From: Christensenella sp. UBA6420 | GTDB taxonomy: Bacteria > Bacillota > Clostridia > Christensenellales > DTU072 | Length of the DNA: 25,121 nucleotides | Reading direction: 5' to 3' | NCBI GenBank assembly: GCA_002439705.1 | Contig: DJPE01000043.1 | Location: 1-25,121 of the forward strand | In this document: one piece after another, positions 16,638 to 22,610 of the stretch | Position numbering within the stretch: the first letter of the stretch is position 1 | Layout of the letters: each line of letters opens with the position of its first letter | Position numbers and translations under genes: made by a program | Notes under the pieces: generated by a model | Database searches by the model: none | The model's input: the letters and a program-made list of their open reading frames with translations, nothing else | What the model was told of the DNA's origin: nothing

Positions 16638-16743
16638 ATGAATATGTATCAGCCTTGCGGTGCTGATAAGCTATGTTGTGGTAAACGGCTTCGTTTCTGT
16701 TACTGTTTCCGTCTACACCTGTATTGTAGCATTGCTTGCCTAA
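16638..16743 (+). pseudogene. small ORF, apparently frame-shifted
   Basis: A GAGGG site (16627-16631) lies six bases before the ATG at 16638. The zero frame starts MNMYQPCGADKLC, then becomes a basic Cys-rich string running to 16832. In the +1 frame, codons from 16681 to the TAA at 16741 read VNG followed by FVSVTVSVYTCIVALLA, a smooth hydrophobic segment. Dropping one base at about 16674-16680 joins the two into a coherent 34-residue peptide with a C-terminal membrane-like helix. This suggests a one-base insertion or a programmed shift. A TATCAGC/GCTGATA stem (16647-16668) sits at the start of the ORF. I cannot exclude that this stretch is purely RNA and not translated. Confidence 0.4.
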
Positions 16744-16826
16744 AAATAATCTTAAATAAAACCTTAAAAAATAATTTTTTCAAAAAATTTTTTCGACGGT
16801 CGCAAAATGCGGGTTTTCGGCGGTTT
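16744..16826. other. AT-rich spacer upstream of the spmAB promoter
   Basis: After the small ORF comes an A/T tract with AAAAAA and TTTTTT blocks around 16767-16793. It could form a weak A-U hairpin but does not make a convincing terminator. I see no gene here. Confidence 0.4.
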
Positions 16827-16856
16827 TTGTAAAGTTTTCCGATAATATTCTACAAT
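16827..16856 (+). promoter_or_regulatory. possible promoter of spmA-spmB
   Basis: TTGTAA (16827-16832) and TACAAT (16851-16856) are 18 bases apart on the plus strand. The -10 also partly resembles the sporulation sigma-E element CATACAAT, which would suit these genes, but no matching sigma-E -35 is present. Confidence 0.35.
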
Positions 16857-16897
16857 TTATATCATAGCGGACGGAGCGGAAACATATTTATTAAGGT

Positions 16898-17425
16898 ATG
16901 AACGCGGTTTTTTCCATAATTTTAATATTAAGCTGTATAGTCACGCTCTTCATAAATCCCGACGCCGTTATCAATTCCCTTTTGACGGGCGGAAAAAACG
17001 GACTTGACTTTTCGTTGAAACTTTTTGCGGTATACGCGGTGTGGCTGTCGGTACTGCAACTATGGAAAGAACTTAAATTCGATTCTTTCCTGGGGCGGAA
17101 ATTAAAACCCTTGTTAAAGAAAATTTTTCCGAACGAAACCGACGGCTGTTACGACGATTTGTCGGTGAACCTTTCGGCTAATATGCTCGGTATGGGCAGC
17201 GCGGGAACGCCTGCGGGAATAAACGCGACCAAGAAAATGCTGAGTAAAAAAAACCGCACGATGCTTATCGTAATAAATTCTTCTTCCGTGCAAATTATTC
17301 CGACCACGATTATAGCTATGCGCAGTGCGCTGAACGCTCGGACGGATATAATTCTGCCGTCGATAATAGCCACGTTTTTCAGTACCTTTCTCGGTTTTTT
17401 GTTAGTTAAAATCTTCGTCAAATGA
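16898..17425 (+). CDS. spmA: spore maturation protein A
   Basis: A 175-residue membrane protein of the nucleoside-recognition (Gate) family. Hydrophobic segments lie at about 2-20, 38-56, 118-140 and 150-173. The conserved block NLSANMLGMGSAGTPAGI (91-108) identifies SpmA. In Bacillus, SpmA and SpmB act together in dehydration of the spore core and hence heat resistance. The ATG at 16898 is the first possible start after an in-frame stop at 16892, and its Shine-Dalgarno site is poor (AAGG almost touching the ATG). The stop overlaps the spmB start by four bases (ATGA), so the pair is translationally coupled. It is slightly shorter than the Bacillus protein. Confidence 0.92.
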   Translation: MNAVFSIILILSCIVTLFINPDAVINSLLTGGKNGLDFSLKLFAVYAVWLSVLQLWKELKFDSFLGRKLKPLLKKIFPNETDGCYDDLSVNLSANMLGMGSAGTPAGINATKKMLSKKNRTMLIVINSSSVQIIPTTIIAMRSALNARTDIILPSIIATFFSTFLGFLLVKIFVK

Positions 17426-17925
17426 ACTACGTCGTTCCCGCTATTATCATCCTTACTCTCATTTTCGCTCTTATAAAAAAGGCTTCCGTTTACGACTCGT
17501 TTATAGTCGGCATACGGGAAAGTCTGTCTTTGGTAATTTCGCTTTTACCGTACCTTGCGAGTATATTTATGCTTATGGAAATATTCAGAGCGAGCGGATT
17601 AAGCGTTAAGCTAAGCGAGCTTTTGGCTATCCCGTTATCGTATATCGGTATCCCAAAAGAGCTTTGCGAGTTACTTATACTCCGACCGCTTTCGGGTTCT
17701 GGGAGTTTGGCCGTGGTAGAAAAAATCTTTTCCGAATATGGCGTGGACAGCTACGTCGCAAGGTCGGCGAGCGTAATAATGGCAAGTAACGACACTATAT
17801 TCTACATAGCCGCGGTGTACCTTAGTTCCTGCAAGGATAAATCGGCGGGAGCGGCTATTGCCATTTCTCTCGTATCGTCCTTAATGGGCGCGATATGTGC
17901 CTGCCTTTTATGTAGGGTAATGTAA
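17422..17925 (+). CDS. spmB: spore maturation protein B
   Basis: A 167-residue partner of SpmA, also a Gate-domain membrane protein, with hydrophobic segments at about 3-18, 33-50, 136-165 and a middle re-entrant-like region. The diagnostic block LRPLSGSGSLAVVEKIFSEYG and the following ASVIMASNDTIFYIAAVYLSS match SpmB. Translation starts by four-base overlap with spmA and has no separate ribosome site. The stop is three bases from the convergent rsmI stop, with no obvious terminator between them, so the two transcripts probably overlap antisense. Presence of the pair suggests a spore former or a lineage recently derived from one. Confidence 0.93.
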   Translation: MNYVVPAIIILTLIFALIKKASVYDSFIVGIRESLSLVISLLPYLASIFMLMEIFRASGLSVKLSELLAIPLSYIGIPKELCELLILRPLSGSGSLAVVEKIFSEYGVDSYVARSASVIMASNDTIFYIAAVYLSSCKDKSAGAAIAISLVSSLMGAICACLLCRVM

Positions 17926-17928
17926 AAA

Positions 17929-18729
17929 TTATAATTCGAGAGAAAGTTTATAAACCTTATTTTTTGAAGTTTTCAGCCTTTCCGACACGATATTTACGGC
18001 GGTCTTTTTATCCACGCCGTCGGCTAAAAGTTTTTTAAGTTCGGTAATTATCGCGGCGTCGTCGATTTCTGTTTTTTCGGCGGGTTCTATTACTATGACG
18101 TACTCCCCTTTCGGGTTTTCGTCGCGGAGAACGGACAGTCTGCCCGCTGTTACTCTCTCGTAAATTTTGGATATTTCTTTGACGAAATACGCCTGTCTGT
18201 CGCCGAGTCTTTCGTATAAAAATTCCGCTATTTTATTGACGTCGTGCGGAGCGGCGTAAACTAAAAGATTAGCTCCGCTGTCGCGGTGTCTGTCGATAAG
18301 ATTTATTTTATCTTTGGTCTTTTCGGGCAGGAATCCTATGAAGGTAAATTCTCCGTCTATCCCCGTAAGAGCCGCCGCGCTGACCGACGCGCTGACGCCG
18401 GGAATAACGGTATATTCCAATCCCCTTTTCATAAATTCTCTTACGACGACGCTACCGGGGTCGCTTATGCAAGGCATACCGGCGTCGCTCACGAGAGCCA
18501 CGTTTTTGCCGTTTTCGACGAGTTCGGCAATATAAACGCTACCTTCTTTTTCCTTTTGTTTATAATAGCTTATAAGCGGTTTTTTTATATCGTATCTTTG
18601 CAGTAGCGGCAACGTGTGTCGGGTATCTTCGCAGGCTATGATGTCCACGCTTTTTAAGGTTTCCACCGCACGGAAAGTTATGTCCGCCATATTTCCTATC
18701 GGCGTGCCTACTATATAAAGCTTGCTCAT
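17929..18729 (-). CDS. rsmI: 16S rRNA (cytidine-1402-2'-O)-methyltransferase
   Basis: A 266-residue SAM-dependent enzyme of the tetrapyrrole methylase fold that 2'-O-methylates C1402 of 16S rRNA, tuning decoding at the P site. It starts MSKLYIVGTPIGNMADITFRA and carries EDTRHT, LVSDAGMPCISDPG and IPGVSASVSAAALTG, all typical RsmI blocks. The C-terminal region is short and charged. The start overlaps the stop of the upstream trmN6-like gene by four bases (ATGA on the minus strand). The pairing matches the yabB-yabC order of Bacillus, but the small GIY-YIG gene yazA found between them there is absent. Confidence 0.96.
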   Translation of the reverse strand: MSKLYIVGTPIGNMADITFRAVETLKSVDIIACEDTRHTLPLLQRYDIKKPLISYYKQKEKEGSVYIAELVENGKNVALVSDAGMPCISDPGSVVVREFMKRGLEYTVIPGVSASVSAAALTGIDGEFTFIGFLPEKTKDKINLIDRHRDSGANLLVYAAPHDVNKIAEFLYERLGDRQAYFVKEISKIYERVTAGRLSVLRDENPKGEYVIVIEPAEKTEIDDAAIITELKKLLADGVDKKTAVNIVSERLKTSKNKVYKLSLEL

Positions 18730-19445
18730 TTGTTGTATATTCTCCTTGCAAATTCGGTAAATTCGCCGTCGTCTTCATACACTACTATGGGTTTAGGAAT
18801 AATTACGGACGGTTTGCCGCCCTTTTTCCCTTCGACAATAAACGTATCCGCGTCCTTGTCTTTTTTCGGCTGAATAAAGTAAATTTTTTTCGGCTCGATA
18901 CCGCTGCTTCTCATAGAGTAAATCACGTCGGTAAGTCGGCGGGCCTTGTTGACCATATAAAAAAGTCCGCCGAATTTAAGAAGTCTTGCCGCGGTTTTTA
19001 CACATTCCGCTGCAGACAGGCTTACTTCCGACTTGCAGATTTCCTTTTCGGTAGCATTTTCTTTTTTGCAGTTCTCGTCGTAAGGGGGGTTCGTTACTAC
19101 TACGTCGTAACCGTCGCCTATAATTTTTTCCACGCCCTGTGCAGGGGCGTTTACTATTTCGATGACGTCGGAAAGATTATTGTGTATTACGCTGCGGGTC
19201 GCCATTTCGGCGAGTCTTTCCTGAATTTCGACGCCGATTACCTTTTTCGGCAGGAATTTTGCGGCGATTAAAATAGCTATTATGCCGCTCCCCGTGCCTA
19301 TATCCACTACTCTGTCGGTGTGTTTTACGTTGACTAAATTAGCGACGAGAACGCTGTCGCTGGTAAAACAATATCCGTCGGAGTGCTGGATAATCTCTAA
19401 TCCTTTATATTCAAGGTCGTCTAATCTTTCGCCGTCTTTAAGCAT
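18726..19445 (-). CDS. trmN6: tRNA1(Val) adenine-37 N6-methyltransferase-like protein
   Basis: A 239-residue Rossmann-fold methyltransferase. MLKDGERLDDLEYKGLEIIQ is the usual opening of the YabB/TrmN6 family. The SAM motif is VVDIGTGSGIIAIL and the amino-methyltransferase signature is TNPPY, fitting methylation of an adenine amino group. The E. coli enzyme modifies A37 of tRNA-Val; the target here is inferred. The ATG at 19445 has no Shine-Dalgarno site and lies exactly where transcription is predicted to start. It is followed with overlap by rsmI, so the operon is devoted to RNA methylation. Confidence 0.85.
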   Translation of the reverse strand: MLKDGERLDDLEYKGLEIIQHSDGYCFTSDSVLVANLVNVKHTDRVVDIGTGSGIIAILIAAKFLPKKVIGVEIQERLAEMATRSVIHNNLSDVIEIVNAPAQGVEKIIGDGYDVVVTNPPYDENCKKENATEKEICKSEVSLSAAECVKTAARLLKFGGLFYMVNKARRLTDVIYSMRSSGIEPKKIYFIQPKKDKDADTFIVEGKKGGKPSVIIPKPIVVYEDDGEFTEFARRIYNK

Positions 19446-19451
19446 AGGTTT

Positions 19452-19480
19452 ATTATAGTAAAAATTTGCTCGATTGTCAA
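19452..19480 (-). promoter_or_regulatory. consensus promoter predicted to give a leaderless trmN6 mRNA
   Basis: TTGACA (19475-19480) and TATAAT (19452-19457) on the minus strand are both perfect, 17 bases apart. Only six bases separate the -10 from the ATG, so the normal start point is the A of the ATG at 19445. Confidence 0.85.
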
Positions 19481-19498
19481 AATATTAACGTCCAAGAG

Positions 19499-19527
19499 TA
19501 GACCGAACCGACAAAATGGTGTATAAT
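19499..19527 (+). promoter_or_regulatory. promoter of fba
   Basis: TAGACC (19499-19504) and a perfect TATAAT (19522-19527) on the plus strand are 17 bases apart. The leader is about 25 bases and carries a GGAGG site before the aldolase ATG. The promoter is divergent from that of trmN6. Confidence 0.75.
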
Positions 19528-19558
19528 AGAGCCAATATAAAAAATACGGAGGTTTTTT

Positions 19559-20506
19559 ATGCCACTTGTAACAAGTACCAATATGTTTAAGAAAGCGTAC
19601 GAAGGCGGATACGCAATAGGCGCGTTCAACGTAAACAATATGGAAATCATTCAGGGCGTAGTAGGCGCGGCTATGGAAGAAAAGGCTCCCCTTATTCTTC
19701 AGGTATCCAGCGGCGCGAGAAAGTACGCCAGCACCATCTATCTGAAAAAAATGGTGGAAGCCGCGGTAGAAGAAAGCGGACTTCCCATCTGCTTACACTT
19801 AGACCACGGTGATACCTTTGAACTCTGCAAAGACTGCGTCGATAACGGTTTTACTTCCGTAATGATAGACGCAAGCCATCACAGCTTCGAAGAAAACATC
19901 AAAATTACTCGTAGCGTCGTTGAATACGCTCACGACCACGGCGTAGTCGTAGAAGCCGAACTCGGTCGTCTCGCGGGTATCGAAGACGCCGTCAACGTAA
20001 GCGACAAAGACGCTATGTACACCGATCCCGACCAGGTACAGGAATTCGTCGAAAAGACCGGCGTAGACAGCCTTGCCATCGCGATAGGCACCAGCCACGG
20101 CGCATTCAAGTTCAAAGGCGAACCCAAACTTCGTTTCGACATATTGGAAGAAGTCGGCAGACGTCTCCCCGGATTCCCGATAGTGCTTCACGGCGCAAGC
20201 TCCGTACCTCAGTATCTCGTCGAACAAATCAACGCTTACGGCGGGAATATGCCCGGAGCTAAGGGCGTACCCGAAGAAATGCTCCGTCAGGCGGCGAGAA
20301 TGGCAGTCTGCAAAATCAATATCGACTCCGATATTCGTATGGCAGTCACCGCTACCATCAGAAAGTACTTCAAGGATAATCCTTCTCACTTCGACCCCCG
20401 TCAATATCTCGGGCCGGCAAGAAACGCCGTTAAAGAAATCGTACGTCACAAATTGGTGGACGTACTCGGTTGCAACGGCAAAGCGGAAGAAGTCCTTAAA
20501 GCGTAA
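19559..20506 (+). CDS. fba: class II fructose-1,6-bisphosphate aldolase
   Basis: A 315-residue zinc-dependent aldolase splitting fructose 1,6-bisphosphate into dihydroxyacetone phosphate and glyceraldehyde 3-phosphate in glycolysis, and the reverse in gluconeogenesis. The catalytic Asp82 and zinc ligand His83 are in HLDHGD (80-85). The other zinc histidines fit GTSHGAFKF and VLHGASSVP, and the Glu-containing block VEAELGRLAGIED is intact. The dihydroxyacetone-binding NINIDSD-like block reads KINIDSD. The length and motifs suit the class IIB form (as in Bacillus FbaA), not a tagatose aldolase, although that cannot be fully excluded. GGAGG precedes the ATG. It is a single-gene unit with its own promoter and terminator. 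Confidence 0.96.
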   Translation: MPLVTSTNMFKKAYEGGYAIGAFNVNNMEIIQGVVGAAMEEKAPLILQVSSGARKYASTIYLKKMVEAAVEESGLPICLHLDHGDTFELCKDCVDNGFTSVMIDASHHSFEENIKITRSVVEYAHDHGVVVEAELGRLAGIEDAVNVSDKDAMYTDPDQVQEFVEKTGVDSLAIAIGTSHGAFKFKGEPKLRFDILEEVGRRLPGFPIVLHGASSVPQYLVEQINAYGGNMPGAKGVPEEMLRQAARMAVCKINIDSDIRMAVTATIRKYFKDNPSHFDPRQYLGPARNAVKEIVRHKLVDVLGCNGKAEEVLKA

Positions 20507-20525
20507 TCCGCTTCCTTAAAAAAGC

Positions 20526-20553
20526 AAAATCCCGACTTCGGTCGGGATTTTTT
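20526..20553. terminator. strong bidirectional terminator between fba and the acyl-CoA synthetase gene
   Basis: AAAATCCCGAC (20526-20536) pairs with GTCGGGATTTT (20541-20551) around a TTCG tetraloop, followed by T residues. The upstream A-rich stretch supplies the T-run for the minus-strand gene ending at 20570. Confidence 0.95.
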
Positions 20554-20569
20554 ATTGCATAAAATAATT

Positions 20570-22210
20570 TTATTTTCTCAATTCGGTTCTTCTTATCTTT
20601 CCGGAAATGGTTTTCGGAAGTTCGTCGACGAACTCGACTATTCTCGGATACTTATACGGAGCGGTATGAACTTTGACGTAGTTTTGAATATCTTTCGCAA
20701 GTTCGGGAGAGCCTACGTTACCTTTCGTAAGGACTATCGTCGCTTTGACAACCATTCCTCTGACGGCGTCGGGTACGCCCGTGACAGCCACTTCGAGAAC
20801 GTTCGGGTATTCCATTATTACCGACTCTATCTCGAACGGCCCTATCCTGTATCCGCTCGACTTTATTATATCGTCGATACGCCCTACGTACCACAAATAG
20901 CCGTCGTTATCCCGCCACGCCGTGTCTCCTGTATGGTATAAACCGTCATGCCAAACGTCAGTGGTGAATTTTTCTTCGCCGTAATACCGCTTAAAAAGCC
21001 CTATCTGCTCCCTGTCTGTGTGCAAAACTATCTCGCCAATGACTCCGTTTTCGACGGAAACGCCGTTTTTGTCCACGATATCCACGTCGTATTGCGGATT
21101 GGGCAAGCCCATAGAACCGGGTTTAGGCTCGTTGCCTTTAAGGTTGGCGACGGTAAGAGTGGTTTCCGTTTGTCCGAAACCTTCCATAAGTTTTATTCCC
21201 GTGGCGTTATAGAACTGCTTAAAAACTTCAGGATTTAACGCTTCTCCCGCTATCGTGCAGTGCTGCAAGGACGATAAATCGTATTTCGATAAATCTTCTT
21301 TTATAAAAAGCCTGTACATTGTGGGAGGCGCACAGAAAGTAGTGATATTGTACTTAGCGAAAAGTGGCAAAATATCTTCAGCATGGAAACGGTCGAAATC
21401 GTAAGTAAACACACATTCTTCGGCAAACCATTGCCCGTAAAGTTTTCCCCAGGCGGCTTTACCCCACCCCGTGTCGGATATGGTGAAGTGTAGACCGTTT
21501 TCTCTCACGTCGTGCCACCATACGGCGGTGACTATATGCCCTATGGGATACTTGTTGCTGTGTGTGGCTATCTTCGGGTAACCTGTAGTACCGGACGTAA
21601 AATACATGAGCATATCGTCGTCGGCGGACGGTCTTTGCCCCGCCGCGGGCGTAAAGACGGAACTTTCTTTTTCTATCTCCTTATCGAAACTGCTCCAACC
21701 GTCCCTGTAGTCGCCCGTAACGCTCATAAAGTGAAGTTTTCCGTACTTAGTCGCCGCTTTTTCTACTTCATTACACAATCCGTCGTCGTCGGCGCAGACT
21801 ACCGCTTTGACTCCCGCCGCTTCGAAACGGTAACGAAAGTCCTTTTCCATAAGCTGATAAGTAGCGGGAATAACCACCGCCCCCAGTTTGTGCAACGCTA
21901 TTATAGCAAACCAAAATTGATAGCGCCGCTTCAACACGAGCATAACCTTATCACCTTTGCGAATACCGTTTTTATAGAAATAATTGGCTGTTTTGTTTGA
22001 ATAGGCAGAAATATCACCGAAAGTAAAAATCTTTTCTTCCTTGTTCCGACTGAGCCAGACCATAGCCTTTTTGTCGGGGCTTTTGCGGGCGAGTTCGTCC
22101 ACGACGTCGAAACCGAAATTAAAATCTTCCGGAACGTTGAACGTGATATTCTTTAAGCGACCTTTTCCGTCTACCGTTTCGTTGACGTACTTTTTATATA
22201 GTTTTGCCAT
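20570..22210 (-). CDS. AMP-forming acyl-CoA synthetase (MACS family); candidate 2-methylbutyrate--CoA ligase
   Basis: A 546-residue adenylate-forming enzyme activating a carboxylic acid to its acyl-CoA via acyl-AMP. ATP-binding motifs are TSGTTG (205-210) and GFGQTETT (344-351). The hinge is GRIDD (443-447), followed by SSGYRIGPFEIE. The catalytic lysine is Lys538 in PKTISGKIRR. Length and the block ISDTGWGKAAWGKLYGQW place it among medium-chain (MACS) synthetases rather than acetyl-CoA synthetases. The substrate is not visible from motifs. The upstream T-box reads an isoleucine codon, which favours a branched acid that can become isoleucine, 2-methylbutyrate. A characterised archaeal MACS (Methanosarcina acetivorans) is, as I recall, best with that acid. 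AAAGGAG precedes the ATG. It stands alone in its operon. Confidence 0.88.
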   Translation of the reverse strand: MAKLYKKYVNETVDGKGRLKNITFNVPEDFNFGFDVVDELARKSPDKKAMVWLSRNKEEKIFTFGDISAYSNKTANYFYKNGIRKGDKVMLVLKRRYQFWFAIIALHKLGAVVIPATYQLMEKDFRYRFEAAGVKAVVCADDDGLCNEVEKAATKYGKLHFMSVTGDYRDGWSSFDKEIEKESSVFTPAAGQRPSADDDMLMYFTSGTTGYPKIATHSNKYPIGHIVTAVWWHDVRENGLHFTISDTGWGKAAWGKLYGQWFAEECVFTYDFDRFHAEDILPLFAKYNITTFCAPPTMYRLFIKEDLSKYDLSSLQHCTIAGEALNPEVFKQFYNATGIKLMEGFGQTETTLTVANLKGNEPKPGSMGLPNPQYDVDIVDKNGVSVENGVIGEIVLHTDREQIGLFKRYYGEEKFTTDVWHDGLYHTGDTAWRDNDGYLWYVGRIDDIIKSSGYRIGPFEIESVIMEYPNVLEVAVTGVPDAVRGMVVKATIVLTKGNVGSPELAKDIQNYVKVHTAPYKYPRIVEFVDELPKTISGKIRRTELRK

Positions 22211-22230
22211 AATTACTCCTTTTCGGAGAT

Positions 22231-22264
22231 AAAAAAATCTCCGTAACTACTTAAATTACGGAGA
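22231..22264 (-). terminator. T-box-controlled terminator
   Basis: TCTCCGTAA (22264-22256) pairs with TTACGGAGA (22246-22238) around a nine-base loop and is followed by seven T residues (22237-22231). The CTCTC at its 5' foot can alternatively pair with GAGAG just upstream of the T-box to form the antiterminator. Confidence 0.92.
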
Positions 22265-22500
22265 GACGAAAATAATCCGCGGTACCACTCTCGTTACTCT
22301 TATAAAAAGAGTCGCTCAAACGTCCGACAACGTTTTATCCTACTGTCGCAAGGCAAGCGATTCGATTACTCGAAAAAACTTTCACCGAATAGGCTCAAAG
22401 GTGATTCTGCGTAAAGGCTCTTACCGTCTCGCACCGTCCGACAGCTCTCTGAAAATTACCATAAACGCACTGTCCTTATCACAGCCGTTAAGTTGATTAT
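22231..22500 (-). promoter_or_regulatory. T-box riboswitch, isoleucine specifier, upstream of the acyl-CoA synthetase
   Basis: The minus strand carries the canonical T-box TGGTACCGCGG (22287-22277). Stem I includes the AGAGAGC element (about 22449-22443), the GGTGCGAG distal element (about 22435-22428) and a TGCGT/ACGCA helix below the specifier loop. There GA-ATC-ACC-TTTGAGC puts the specifier at 22405-22403, ATC (Ile). ATC is the only frame followed by a purine, and it aligns at the same distance from TGAGC as in B. subtilis glyQS. The T-box variable base is T, pairing with discriminator A73 as in tRNA-Ile; Ser, Asn and Glu tRNAs usually have G73. Uncharged tRNA-Ile should allow read-through. 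Stem III is CTCTT/AAGAG (22311-22292). Confidence 0.93.
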
Positions 22501-22506
22501 GTATTT

Positions 22507-22536
22507 ATTATGCAGTACGCGATAAATACTTGTCAA
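22507..22536 (-). promoter_or_regulatory. promoter of the T-box leader
   Basis: TTGACA (22531-22536) and CATAAT (22507-22512) on the minus strand are 18 bases apart. The start near 22500 places the T-box at the very 5' end of the transcript. Confidence 0.8.
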
Positions 22537-22560
22537 ATGTTTTTTACACTTTTTCCGCAT

Positions 22561-22592
22561 AAAAAAGGCAACTCGCACGAGTTGCCTTTTTT
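22561..22592 (-). terminator. terminator of the 791-residue lipoprotein gene
   Basis: AAAAAAGGCAACTC (22561-22574) pairs with GAGTTGCCTTTTTT (22579-22592) around a GCAC loop. The T-run reads in the minus direction after the lipoprotein stop at 22611; the symmetry would allow termination either way. Confidence 0.93.
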
Positions 22593-22610
22593 TGGTTAAG
22601 CTTATAAATT

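Noticed and set aside
16767..16795. Intrinsic terminator for the hairpin-array transcript
   Set aside because: The possible stem is A-U only with a very small loop; too unstable to call.
16838..16860. Sigma-E sporulation promoter before spmA
   Set aside because: The -10 is only a partial match and no sigma-E type -35 lies at the proper distance, so I list only a tentative general promoter.
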